28,037 nucleotides of DNA from SURF-24 sp964537965 (GTDB taxonomy: Bacteria > Bacteroidota > Ignavibacteria > Ignavibacteriales > SURF-24): positions 1 through 28,037 of the forward strand of contig CAZIDB010000035.1 in NCBI GenBank assembly GCA_964537965.1. The letters are read 5' to 3'. Position numbers and translations under genes: made by a program. The notes under the pieces are model-generated. The model was not told where the DNA came from. It saw only the letters and a list, made by a program, of their open reading frames with translations, and ran no database searches. Of the stretch, positions 15,945 to 23,539 are shown piece after piece. Positions within the stretch are counted from its first letter, which is position 1. Each line of letters opens with the position of its first letter.

Positions 15945-16205
15945 ATGTATTTCGTTTATGTTTTACATAGCGTGAAATTAAACAAAAGATACATCGGCTC
16001 AACTTCCGATTTAGCCACACGAATTCATCAACACAACTCAGGTAAAACAAGATTTACAAAAGGCGGTATTCCCTGGAACATTATTTACAAAGAAGAATAC
16101 AGCACCTTAGGTGAAGCAAGGAAAAGAGAATTATTTCTTAAGTCAGGAGTTGGAAGACAATTTTTAGACAAAGTTCTTAATCAGGATATTAACCGTGGGT
16201 TCTGA
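15945..16205 (+). CDS. GIY-YIG nuclease domain protein (UPF0213/COG2827-like)
   Basis: 86-residue single-domain GIY-YIG protein. The two tyrosine motifs are FVYVL (residues 3-7) and RYIGS (15-19). The expected catalytic Arg is R26 in TRIHQHNSG, and the metal-binding Glu is E62 in EARKRELFLK. The family cleaves DNA or is presumed to; this small class is widespread and mostly uncharacterised. The start is ATG 15945 (MYFVYVL), directly at the domain; longer frames that reach back into the tRNA are artefacts. The last residues (NRGF) and the TGA stop are read from the second tRNA-derived repeat and from the first bases of the 30-bp insert. Without that insert the frame would continue for 26 more codons. 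No good ribosome binding site is visible, so expression may depend on read-through from the tRNA promoter. Confidence 0.85.
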   Translation: MYFVYVLHSVKLNKRYIGSTSDLATRIHQHNSGKTRFTKGGIPWNIIYKEEYSTLGEARKRELFLKSGVGRQFLDKVLNQDINRGF

Positions 16206-16250
16206 GCCGATGGCTCATCAGCCTTTGGCTGAGAATCCCACCCTCTCCGC
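16192..16250 (+). repeat. Right copy of the tRNA 3'-end repeat, split by a 30-bp insert
   Basis: ACCGTGGGTTC (16192-16202) and GAATCCCACCCTCTCCGC (16233-16250) together match 15898-15926 base for base. The split is in the T-loop, between TTC and GAA. There is no tRNA body upstream, so this copy cannot form a tRNA. Confidence 0.9.
16203..16232. repeat. 30-bp double-hairpin insert
   Basis: Two adjacent perfect 15-nt hairpins with 6-bp stems: TGAGCC-GAT-GGCTCA (16203-16217) and TCAGCC-TTT-GGCTGA (16218-16232). The arms of the second are near copies of the first. The element has no coding content apart from giving the TGA stop of the GIY-YIG gene. The CC-TTT-GG core is shared with the palindromes in rsmI (6297-6350). 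Confidence 0.85.
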
Positions 16251-16256
16251 AATTAT

Positions 16257-16285
16257 AAAGGGAAGTATATTAGCTCCCCTTTTTC
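16257..16285 (+). terminator. Terminator downstream of the tRNA-Ser/GIY-YIG unit
   Basis: AAAGGG (16257-16262) pairs with CCCTTT (16277-16282). AG/CT inside pairs past one mismatch, the loop is 8 nt, and TTTTT follows. Its position six bases after the second tRNA 3' copy suggests it was the native terminator of the tRNA before insertion. Confidence 0.7.
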
Positions 16286-16327
16286 TGTAATCATTCTATG
16301 TTTTTATTAGTAGGATAAGGTAAACAG

Positions 16328-16783
16328 TTATTTTACTTGTGCAATCATTTCAATCTCAACAGGAGCACCAAGAGGTAACTGGTTAACACCAACGGCACTT
16401 CTAACATGCTTCCCCTCTTCTCCAAATATTTTAACACACAATTCAGATGCACCATTTGCAACTTTTGGTTGAGCAGTAAAATCATCGGCAGAATTAACAA
16501 AAACAGTTAGCTTAAGTATTCTTTCAACTTTATCAAGACTTCCCACAACAGATTTTATGACACTAAGACAATTTAATAAACAAACTTCAGCCGCTTTCTG
16601 CCCATCTTCTTCAGTTAAATCTTTCCCAAGCTTACCTTTGTATTTCAATTCACCTTTAACAATAGGAAGCTGACCGGCAGTCATTACCAGGTTATTTACT
16701 ACTAAAGACGGAATGTAAGCGGCTAATGGTTTTGGAGCATCAGGAACTGAAAAACCAAGTTCAATAATTCTTTCTTCAATCAT
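16328..16783 (-). CDS. ridA: RidA family enamine/imine deaminase
   Basis: 151 residues, RidA/YjgF/UK114 superfamily, the slightly longer subgroup (about 150 residues). Canonical RidA hydrolyses reactive 2-aminoacrylate and related enamines released by PLP enzymes. Motifs are LVMTAGQLP (32-40), LKLTVFVNSADDF (90-102) and HVRSAVGVNQLPLGAPVEIEMIA (126-148). R128 is the expected substrate carboxylate-binding Arg, and E143/E145 lie in the position of the catalytic-site Glu. The protein acts as a cytoplasmic trimer in the family. It is divergent from mazG with a 99-bp shared upstream region. The gene symbol denotes the family; true RidA activity in this subgroup varies. Confidence 0.88.
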   Translation of the reverse strand: MIEERIIELGFSVPDAPKPLAAYIPSLVVNNLVMTAGQLPIVKGELKYKGKLGKDLTEEDGQKAAEVCLLNCLSVIKSVVGSLDKVERILKLTVFVNSADDFTAQPKVANGASELCVKIFGEEGKHVRSAVGVNQLPLGAPVEIEMIAQVK

Positions 16784-16882
16784 TTTTTCCTCGTATTTAA
16801 TTAGTGAGACAAAATTAGTTCAATATAATTTTATTCACAAGAATTACCGTATATTTGAAACAAAAAAAATGAAAGGGAAATA

Positions 16883-17650
16883 ATGCCGTTACAAAAATTT
16901 CAGGAATTGGTGAAAATAGTTGAAAGATTAAGAAAAGAATGTCCCTGGGATAGCGAACAAACAAACGATTCAATAAAAGACGCGACTATAGAAGAAACTT
17001 ATGAAGTAGTTGAAGCAATTGATAACAATGATTTTAATGAATTAAAAATTGAGCTGGGAGATTTACTTCTTCACGTTGTATTTCATACAGTTATTGCACA
17101 GGAATCAAATCATTTTACACTTGATGAAGTTATTGATGGCATCTCGAAAAAGTTGATCCGAAGACACCCGCACGTTTTTGGCGAGACAGAAGTTTCGGAT
17201 TCAAAAGAAGTAAAGAGAAACTGGGAGACTATAAAACTTAGCGAAGGCAGAGATTCTATTCTTGAAGGTGTGCCTGTAAAATTACCATCTTTACAGCGTG
17301 CTTATCGTTTACAGGAAAAAGCAGCAAGAGTCGGATTCGATTGGGAGCATAAAGAGGATGTCTGGAAAAAAGTAATCGAAGAAATTGAAGAGATGCATGA
17401 ATCCGAACGAAGCGGTGATAAAACAGAACTTGAAAAAGAAATCGGCGACGTATTTTTTTCGTTGGTAAACTATGCAAGGTTTCTCGGCGTCAATCCGGAA
17501 AATGCTTTACGCAGAACAAACGAAAAATTTATAACAAGATTTGAGTACGTTGAAGATAAAATTAAAGCCACAGGCAGAAAAATTTCAGAATCAAACTTAA
17601 GCGAAATGGATAAATACTGGGAAGAAAGCAAAACCAATTTAGCAAAATAA
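16883..17650 (+). CDS. mazG: Nucleoside triphosphate pyrophosphohydrolase MazG
   Basis: 255 residues, the normal size of two-domain MazG. It hydrolyses (d)NTPs to NMP plus pyrophosphate and so removes aberrant nucleotides. The N-terminal domain opens with LVKIVERLRKECPWDSEQTNDS and holds the metal-binding EETYEVVEA (E37, E38, E41, E44) and ELGDLL (E57, D60). A second MazG repeat at about 165-200 has EEIEEM and EKEIGDVFFSLVNYAR. AAAGGG lies before the ATG. It converges on the phoH gene, with 27 bases between the stops. Confidence 0.95.
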   Translation: MPLQKFQELVKIVERLRKECPWDSEQTNDSIKDATIEETYEVVEAIDNNDFNELKIELGDLLLHVVFHTVIAQESNHFTLDEVIDGISKKLIRRHPHVFGETEVSDSKEVKRNWETIKLSEGRDSILEGVPVKLPSLQRAYRLQEKAARVGFDWEHKEDVWKKVIEEIEEMHESERSGDKTELEKEIGDVFFSLVNYARFLGVNPENALRRTNEKFITRFEYVEDKIKATGRKISESNLSEMDKYWEESKTNLAK

Positions 17651-17677
17651 AATTCAGGCAAATGGATTGGGAGCAGT

Positions 17678-18658
17678 TTAACTCTGCTCTTTTTCCGCTT
17701 TATCACTCTCACTATGAAATTTTTCGTAAGCATTAATAATATCTTTTACTAACCTGTGCCTTACCACATCAATTCTGTCAAAGTAAACAAATGAAACGCC
17801 TTCAACACCTTTTAAAATATCCTGAATCTGCACCAACCCGCTTACTGTTTTGTATGGTAAATCTATCTGGGTTATATCACCGGTAATGATTGCTCTTGAG
17901 TTAGGTCCAAGTCGTGTTAAAAACATTTTCATCTGCATTGATGTTGCATTCTGCGCTTCATCAAGAATTACAAATGCATTGTTTAAAGTTCTTCCGCGCA
18001 TATAAGCAAGAGGCACAATTTCGATGATTCCTTTTTCGATATTATTATGCAGTTTATCGGAAGGAATCATATCATCTAATGCATCATATAAAGGACGGAG
18101 GTACGGATCAATTTTTTCTTTAAAGTCACCGGGTAGAAATCCTAAACTTTCGCCAGCTTCCACTGCCGGACGCGCAAGCACAATTTTATTTACCATTCCT
18201 TTTTTAAGTGCAGCAACAGCAAAAGCAACAGCAAGATATGTTTTCCCTGTTCCCGCAGGACCAATAGCAAAACAAATATCACTTTTCTTAACCGCCTGGA
18301 AATATTTAACCTGGTTTGGAGTTTTAGCTTTTTTTACATCGCTCTTAGTATAAAGAACAATTGTATCATATTCCTTTTCGGAAATTATTTCCCTGCCCTG
18401 TTGAGTCAAATCCACGATTGTCTCAACATCAGAAAGTTTAAGGCTGCCTGAAGTATTCAATACATAAACCATTTCCTTAAATACTTTCTCAACAGCTTCC
18501 ACTTCTTCGGGAACACCTTTAATATAAACTAAATCGCCCCTTACTGTTACAGAAGTGTTAAACCTGTCTTCAATCGGCTTAAGATTGATATCGTTAAGCC
18601 CGAGTAAAGAAAGCATATCAACATTTTCAATAGTGATTGTCTTGTCTATCTGAGTCAT
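17678..18658 (-). CDS. phoH: PhoH family ATPase (PhoL/YbeZ type)
   Basis: 326 residues. An N-terminal KH-like RNA-binding region (about 10-70, with NTSVTVRGDLVYIKG) precedes the PhoH P-loop ATPase. Walker A is GPAGTGKT (133-140), Walker B is VILDEAQNA (230-238), and GDITQIDLP is the sensor loop. YbeZ-type members work with YbeY in rRNA maturation and ribosome quality control; ybeY is not adjacent here. The strand is opposite to mazG. The terminator of the LysM-protein gene lies between that gene and this start, so phoH has its own promoter in or near it. Confidence 0.93.
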   Translation of the reverse strand: MTQIDKTITIENVDMLSLLGLNDINLKPIEDRFNTSVTVRGDLVYIKGVPEEVEAVEKVFKEMVYVLNTSGSLKLSDVETIVDLTQQGREIISEKEYDTIVLYTKSDVKKAKTPNQVKYFQAVKKSDICFAIGPAGTGKTYLAVAFAVAALKKGMVNKIVLARPAVEAGESLGFLPGDFKEKIDPYLRPLYDALDDMIPSDKLHNNIEKGIIEIVPLAYMRGRTLNNAFVILDEAQNATSMQMKMFLTRLGPNSRAIITGDITQIDLPYKTVSGLVQIQDILKGVEGVSFVYFDRIDVVRHRLVKDIINAYEKFHSESDKAEKEQS

Positions 18659-18663
18659 ATTTT

Positions 18664-18703
18664 TAAATAAAGAAAGCCCTCTTCAAACTAAATTGAAAAG
18701 GGC
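18664..18703 (-). terminator. Terminator of the lipoprotein-LysM unit
   Basis: On the minus strand GCCCT-TTCAA pairs with TTGAA-AGGGC (18676-18686 with 18693-18703, one mismatch). The loop is 6 nt and the tail TTTCTTTATTT. It lies 37 bp past the LysM gene stop and 6 bp before the phoH start. Confidence 0.8.
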
Positions 18704-18739
18704 CTGAAAACTTTGTTAAACAATTAATAGCCAAGAGAA

Positions 18740-19435
18740 TTATTTAACTACATCCTGTTTAGTTGGAGTAACCGGTGCAGGTTTGTAGTTTGCTCTTAAC
18801 TTATCATATTTAGCTTTTTCTTCTTCAGTCAGGTTCGGAATCTTGAAGATTTGTTTTGGATAAATCAAATCAGGATTCTTAATCTGATCTCTGTTAGCCT
18901 GATAAATTTTTGGCCATGCAAATGGATTTGCATAGTGTTCTTTTTTCTTTGCAATATTCCACAAGCAATCGCCTTTAACAACGGTGTACATAATTTCTTT
19001 TGGAGCTTCTACCCAGGCATCCAAAGATCTTTGCATCTGGTTGTGTACTTTATCAAAAAATTCCGGTAGAGCAGAAATTTTATTTTTCTTTAAAGCATCA
19101 AGTTCTGCCTGAAGGTCAGCTTTTGTGCCTTCTTTCCTCATAATTTTACCATTGAGTTCGGCTACTTGTTTTCTGTAAGCTTCAACATCAGCTTTTGTAG
19201 CTCCAACCATCATATAAAGTTCATCCATGCAATCTTCAACTGTTTGAACTTTAGTATTTCTAAGTTTTGTAACGTCAGCTTTAATAGCGTCAAGTTCAGT
19301 TGAAAGACTTGCTTTCTGATCCGTCAAGCGGGTCATTTCATTCTGCCATTCTTCCTTTGTCAATTCTTCTTGTGCAAATGAAACGGCAGAAAGACATATC
19401 ATGAGACCAAATAAAATTAAAAATAATTTTTTCAT
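18740..19435 (-). CDS. Exported coiled-coil protein with C-terminal LysM domain
   Basis: 231 residues. A signal peptide (1-21, ending SFA-QEE) is followed by a long Lys/Glu-rich coiled coil (about 25-120). A single LysM peptidoglycan-binding domain covers about 149-200 (YTVVKGDCLWNIAKK...IYQANRDQIKNPDLIYPKQIFKIP), and a charged, proline-containing tail ends the protein. It probably sits in the periplasm and binds the cell wall through LysM. The neighbouring upstream gene, 38 bases away on the same strand, encodes a small lipoprotein with the same coiled-coil character, so the pair may bridge outer membrane and wall. GGAGA stands before the ATG, and a strong terminator follows. Confidence 0.88.
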   Translation of the reverse strand: MKKLFLILFGLMICLSAVSFAQEELTKEEWQNEMTRLTDQKASLSTELDAIKADVTKLRNTKVQTVEDCMDELYMMVGATKADVEAYRKQVAELNGKIMRKEGTKADLQAELDALKKNKISALPEFFDKVHNQMQRSLDAWVEAPKEIMYTVVKGDCLWNIAKKKEHYANPFAWPKIYQANRDQIKNPDLIYPKQIFKIPNLTEEEKAKYDKLRANYKPAPVTPTKQDVVK

Positions 19436-19473
19436 ATCTGTTTTTCTCCAAATTTCTTTTAAACTTATTCCAA

Positions 19474-19743
19474 TTATTTAGGAAGTTTTTCTAAGTTTTT
19501 CTGTGTTTCTTCTTTATCTTTTGCACACTGCTCAAGTTTGGCATTCTTTTCAGCAATCTCACGCTCAAGTTTTGTTTTTTCTGCTCTGAGCGAGCTGATT
19601 TCTGAATTCATTGAATTAACTTCTTTTCTAAGAGCTTCCAGTTGAGCCATTTCTTCTTCACTTACTCCGCCGCAACCAATAAACATTGAAGCAGCAAACG
19701 TAAATGCTAGAGCTGAAATCATTAGACCTTTTAATTTGGCCAT
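19474..19743 (-). CDS. Small Lpp-like coiled-coil lipoprotein
   Basis: 89 residues. A lipoprotein signal peptide has the lipobox FIG-C24, followed by GG and then heptad-like Leu/Ile/Met spacing from about 32 to 80 (EALRKEVNSMNSEISSLRA...). This predicts a trimeric or dimeric coiled coil anchored by its lipid in a membrane. It is similar in design to Braun-type lipoproteins and SMc-like stalks but has no C-terminal wall-linking Lys motif apart from the final K. AGGAGG precedes the ATG. It is first in a two-gene unit with the LysM protein. Confidence 0.85.
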   Translation of the reverse strand: MAKLKGLMISALAFTFAASMFIGCGGVSEEEMAQLEALRKEVNSMNSEISSLRAEKTKLEREIAEKNAKLEQCAKDKEETQKNLEKLPK

Positions 19744-19793
19744 ATCTTTCCTCCTGAAAATAATTTGATTAATAATAAAAATTCGCTGTCATA

Positions 19794-19821
19794 ATATTAA
19801 CAAAAATGTTTAATATTTCAA
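19794..19821 (-). promoter_or_regulatory. Candidate promoter of the lipoprotein-LysM unit
   Basis: On the minus strand TTGAAA (19821-19816) and TAATAT (19799-19794) are 16 bp apart, and a 5' leader of about 45 nt would precede the lipoprotein ATG. It fits the general sigma70 pattern but the region is very AT-rich. Confidence 0.35.
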
Positions 19822-19959
19822 GCAAAAATATAATTTCAAAGTGAGTACAGGACAAATCCCTGTCACTTTCGTTGTGGTCACTATTTAATTATATGAAAAA
19901 TATACTTTAATCAAAAGTGTTTTGGAAAAATCATCGAGAGTATATTGAAAGACATAAAA

Positions 19960-20637
19960 TCAAATAATTCTCTTTTCTACAAAACTTGTATACTCATTTC
20001 CTGCTATAATCAAATGATCAAAAACCAATATGTCCATGATCTTTCCCGCTTCAACAAGTTTTTTTGTAATTGAAATATCTTCAACGCTTGGTTCTGCATT
20101 TCCGCTTGGGTGATTGTGTATTAAAATTATGCTTGCAGAATTATTTTCAATAGCCTTCTTAAAAACTTCCCTGGGATGAACGATTGATGTGTTCAGATTT
20201 CCGATTGAAATTACATCATAAGTAATAATTTTATTTGCTGAATTAAGACAAACCACAATAAATCTTTCTTTCACTTCATCAATCAATAAAGGAATAAAAA
20301 ACTCGGCAACCTCTTTTGGTGCGGTAATTTTTTTATTAAAAATTTGTTTGCTTTGAGATGAAACCCTTCTGCTTATTTCAAAAGCAGCCAATAAAGTTGC
20401 TGCTTTATCTTTACCTATACCTTCCACTTCCTGTAACGCTTCAGATGATAGTGAGGCAAGCACGGCAAGGTTCTTATGTTTAGTTATAAGTTCCTGCCCT
20501 ATTTGAATTACAGTCTTTCCCTTTTTACCTGTTCTTAATAAAATAGAAATCAGTTCGGCATCACTTAAACTTTGCGAACCTCTTAATAATAATTTTTCTC
20601 TCGGCCTGTCATCTAATGGGAGTTCTTTAACCTTCAT
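19960..20637 (-). CDS. radC: RadC family JAB/MPN-domain protein
   Basis: 225 residues, the standard length. Helix-hairpin-helix DNA-binding elements lie in the N-terminal third (LQEVEGIGKDKAATLLAA, about 68-85). The MPN+/JAMM domain follows from about 103, with metal ligands H174 and H176 and D187 in HNHPSGNAEPSVED. The family is called a DNA repair protein, but its actual role is unresolved; the metalloprotease or nuclease-like site is intact here. It lies 21 bases after the TPR gene on the same strand, so it is probably the last gene of a guaA-TPR-radC unit. The ribosome binding site is weak. Confidence 0.93.
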   Translation of the reverse strand: MKVKELPLDDRPREKLLLRGSQSLSDAELISILLRTGKKGKTVIQIGQELITKHKNLAVLASLSSEALQEVEGIGKDKAATLLAAFEISRRVSSQSKQIFNKKITAPKEVAEFFIPLLIDEVKERFIVVCLNSANKIITYDVISIGNLNTSIVHPREVFKKAIENNSASIILIHNHPSGNAEPSVEDISITKKLVEAGKIMDILVFDHLIIAGNEYTSFVEKRII

Positions 20638-20658
20638 AGAAATCCCGGTTTATTTATA

Positions 20659-21537
20659 TTACTTTGTTTTTTTCATCTGGCACTTTAGTTTACCGTCTAA
20701 TGCCATCACATTATTCGGATCAAGGTTTAGTGCTTTATTAAAATACTTAACCGCTTCTCTGTTTTTATTTGAACTAAGGCAAACTAATCCAAGGTAAGAA
20801 TAAGTATTTGCAGTAGGTTCTGAATTTTTAATAACATCCAGGAAATACTTTTCCGAATTTACAAAGTCTGCAAGTTTAAAATGTATTTTTCCCGCCCATT
20901 CTTTTAGTGAAGGTTCTACTTGATTCAGTTTTAATGCTTTTTCAATAAATGACAAAGCATGAAGATACATTCCTTTCTGGTAATTAATAACAGCATTTAT
21001 CAATTGAATTTCCCAGTTTACATTCAGAATCCTTTCTGCCTTTAAGGATGCTTCCAAAGCTTCATCAAATTTTTCCTGGTTAAGATAAATTTTGGCAAGG
21101 TATAAGTATGCCTCACCATTGAATTCAACATTTGAACTGCTTGCAATAAAATTATTAAAATTAATTTCAGCTAAATCAAATTCCTTATTCATAAAGCAGG
21201 CATAACCGGATAAAAAAGCTGCGAGAGGTTGTTTCTCTGGTAATATTTCAGAAAGTATTTCTGTAGCTTCATTCCACATTGAATGATTGACAAACAATTG
21301 CCCAAGGAATAAACGCACCTCCATATCATCCGGGTTTTCTGCAAGAAAATTTGTTAACAATAAAATTGCAGAAGACGGATTGCCCATCCTGTCATACAAA
21401 TCCGCTAATTTAATATTTGCAACAGAGTGACCCGGATTGTTTGAAATTATGTTCATATAAATCTGGGTTGCGTGAAGCAATTTTGATTGCGTTTCGTATT
21501 CACCTGCTTTCTTAATTAAGTAATCAATCTCGTGCAT
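20659..21537 (-). CDS. Tetratricopeptide repeat protein
   Basis: 292 residues formed almost wholly of about eight TPR units with no signal peptide. Clear repeats include ANIKLADLYDRMGNPSSAILLL, GEAYLYLAKIYLNQEKFDEALE and TYSYLGLVCLSSNKNREAVKYFNKALNLDPNN. It is a soluble cytoplasmic scaffold with unknown partners. The ATG lies four bases after the guaA stop, with GGGA inside the guaA end serving as ribosome binding site, so translation is coupled to guaA. Confidence 0.9.
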   Translation of the reverse strand: MHEIDYLIKKAGEYETQSKLLHATQIYMNIISNNPGHSVANIKLADLYDRMGNPSSAILLLTNFLAENPDDMEVRLFLGQLFVNHSMWNEATEILSEILPEKQPLAAFLSGYACFMNKEFDLAEINFNNFIASSSNVEFNGEAYLYLAKIYLNQEKFDEALEASLKAERILNVNWEIQLINAVINYQKGMYLHALSFIEKALKLNQVEPSLKEWAGKIHFKLADFVNSEKYFLDVIKNSEPTANTYSYLGLVCLSSNKNREAVKYFNKALNLDPNNVMALDGKLKCQMKKTK

Positions 21538-21541
21538 TAAT

Positions 21542-23083
21542 TTATTCCCATTCTATTGTTGAAGGTGGTTTGGAACTAATATCATAAACCACTCTGTTTA
21601 TCCCCCTGACGTTTCTAGTAATTTTATTTGAGACTAATGCAAGGAAATCCGCATCGAAGCCATACCAGTCGGCAGTCATTGCATCTGTTGAAGTAACAGC
21701 GCGTAATGCAACCACACTTTCATATGTACGGGCATCTCCCATTACACCAACTGTATTTACAGGAAGTAAAACAGCAAATGCCTGCCAGATTTTATTGTAA
21801 AGACCGGCCCTTTTTATTTCCTCAATAAAGATGTCATCTGCTTTACGAAGAATCTCAAGTTTATCTTTTGTTATATCTCCGAGTATGCGAACAGCTAACC
21901 CAGGCCCAGGGAAAGGATGTCTTGCAATAAATTCCTCCTGAAGACCGAGTTCCCTGCCAATGCTTCTCACTTCATCTTTAAATAATTCTCTGAACGGTTC
22001 AATCAGTTTTAAATTCATTTTTTCCGGTAAACCGCCAACGTTGTGATGAGTTTTGATTGTTACTGAAGAACCAACTACCGAAGTAGACTCAATAACATCC
22101 GGATACAATGTACCCTGCACAAGAAACTCTGCATCAGAAAACTTTTTTGCTTCTTGTTCAAAGACTTCAATAAAAGTATTTCCGATTATTTTTCTTTTCT
22201 TTTCTGGGTCGGTTACTCCGCTTAGTTTAGTAAGAAAAATTTCACTTGCGTCAATATGAATGATGTGCAAGGAAAAATGCTTATCAAACATTCTGATGAT
22301 CTGTTCGCTTTCATTTAATCTCATCAGGCCGGTATCAACATGAATACAAACAAGATTTTCACCTATTGCCTTATGCATTAGTATTGCGGCAACAGATGAA
22401 TCAACACCACCGCTTAAAGCGCAAATAGCTTTTTTATCTTTTACTAATTCTTTTATTTCTTTTACGGAAGCTTCTATAAAATGGGCAGAGGTCCAATCCC
22501 CTTTTAATTTGCAAACGCCAAAAAGAAAATTCTTCAGAATTTTTAATCCCTCAACCGAGTGAGCAACTTCAGGATGAAACTGAACTCCAAATATTTTCTG
22601 CTCTTCATTTGCAATAGCGCAATAAGGAGAATCTTCCGATGTACCGATGATTGAAAAACCATCCGGCAGCTTTGTAAGCAAATCGCCATGACTCATCCAC
22701 ACTACGGAATTATTTTCAACACCATTCCAGAGAATTGAATTCTTTTCAAGCTTTAAATGAGCCTTACCATATTCGCGGCTGTCTGCTTTTTCAACTTTAC
22801 CGCCAAGGTAATGTGAAATTAAATGCTGACCATAACAGATTCCGAGAACAGGAATTCCAAGAGAAAAAATATTTTTATCAACCTGAGGAGAACCTTCATC
22901 ATAAACGCTTTGAGGACCACCGGATAAAATTATTCCCTTCGGTTTGAGCTCTTTTATTTTTTCAATTGAAAAATTATGGGAATGAATAACAGAAAATACG
23001 CTGCACTCTCTTATACGTCTTGCAATAAGCTGAGTGTACTGAGAACCGAAATCTAAAATTAATATTGTTTCTTTATGTAACAT
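21542..23083 (-). CDS. guaA: GMP synthase (glutamine-hydrolysing)
   Basis: 513 residues, full length. It converts XMP to GMP with ATP and glutamine in purine synthesis. The class I glutamine amidotransferase domain (about 6-190) has the triad C83 (GICYGQH), H170 and E172 (QFHPEV). The ATP pyrophosphatase PP-loop is SGGVDSS at 224-230. The C-terminal dimerisation domain holds HPFPGPGLAVRI and ends PPSTIEWE as usual. All key residues are intact. It leads a unit with the TPR and radC genes. The 63-bp gap to gcvH upstream holds a long inverted repeat. Confidence 0.97.
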   Translation of the reverse strand: MLHKETILILDFGSQYTQLIARRIRECSVFSVIHSHNFSIEKIKELKPKGIILSGGPQSVYDEGSPQVDKNIFSLGIPVLGICYGQHLISHYLGGKVEKADSREYGKAHLKLEKNSILWNGVENNSVVWMSHGDLLTKLPDGFSIIGTSEDSPYCAIANEEQKIFGVQFHPEVAHSVEGLKILKNFLFGVCKLKGDWTSAHFIEASVKEIKELVKDKKAICALSGGVDSSVAAILMHKAIGENLVCIHVDTGLMRLNESEQIIRMFDKHFSLHIIHIDASEIFLTKLSGVTDPEKKRKIIGNTFIEVFEQEAKKFSDAEFLVQGTLYPDVIESTSVVGSSVTIKTHHNVGGLPEKMNLKLIEPFRELFKDEVRSIGRELGLQEEFIARHPFPGPGLAVRILGDITKDKLEILRKADDIFIEEIKRAGLYNKIWQAFAVLLPVNTVGVMGDARTYESVVALRAVTSTDAMTADWYGFDADFLALVSNKITRNVRGINRVVYDISSKPPSTIEWE

Positions 23084-23097
23084 TTTTACTGAAGAGA

Positions 23098-23141
23098 ACC
23101 TTCAAGGTTTTTATTTTTTCCGGCAAGGGAACCTTGAAGGT
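23098..23141. repeat. 12-bp inverted repeat between gcvH and guaA
   Basis: ACCTTCAAGGTT (23098-23109) and AACCTTGAAGGT (23130-23141) are perfect inverted copies around a 20-bp spacer containing a TTTTTATTTTTT-type run. Each arm is itself almost self-complementary around a central base. It may end the gcvH transcript, but on the minus strand no T-run follows the second arm. Confidence 0.7.
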
Positions 23142-23146
23142 CTTAA

Positions 23147-23527
23147 TTATTGTCCTATCAATTGTTTATAAGCTTCACTATCAAGCAGATCATTTAATTC
23201 AGCAGCATTAGTGATATTAATTTTAATCAGCCAACCTTCTCCGTAAGGATCCGTATTAACAACCTGAGGTTCATCGGCAAGTTTTTTATTTAATTCAAGT
23301 ACAGTACCGCTGCAAGGTGCATATAAATCGCTTACTGTTTTAACGGCTTCAACCGTACCGAATGATTCACCTGCTTTTACTTCGCTTATGTTGGAATCGA
23401 TATCAACAAAAACAACATCACCCAGTTCTCCCTGGGCATAATCTGTAACACCAATTGTACCGGTATTACCTTCAATTAAAATCCATTCATGATCTTTTGT
23501 GTACTTTAGGTTTTGCGGAATGTTCAT
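23147..23527 (-). CDS. gcvH: Glycine cleavage system H protein
   Basis: 126 residues, normal length. It is the lipoyl-carrying shuttle of the glycine cleavage complex. Motifs are YTKDHEWI, IGVTDYAQGELGDVVFVD, and the lipoylation site K63 in FGTVEAVKTVSDLYAP. The C-terminal half has NTDPYGEGWLIKI. It lies 12 bases after the accC stop on the same strand. No gcvP or gcvT is in the window, so either these are elsewhere or the H protein also serves lipoate metabolism. Confidence 0.97.
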   Translation of the reverse strand: MNIPQNLKYTKDHEWILIEGNTGTIGVTDYAQGELGDVVFVDIDSNISEVKAGESFGTVEAVKTVSDLYAPCSGTVLELNKKLADEPQVVNTDPYGEGWLIKINITNAAELNDLLDSEAYKQLIGQ

Positions 23528-23539
23528 TTCAACCTCTGT

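Noticed and set aside
16192..16250. Second copy of the tRNA tail as a partial functional tRNA
   Set aside because: No acceptor 5' strand, D-arm or anticodon arm precedes it, and the T-loop is split.
19840..19867. Imperfect hairpin in the radC-lipoprotein gap (ACAGG/CCTGT with AGTG/CACT)
   Set aside because: Bulged stem without a T-run; not strong enough to call a terminator.
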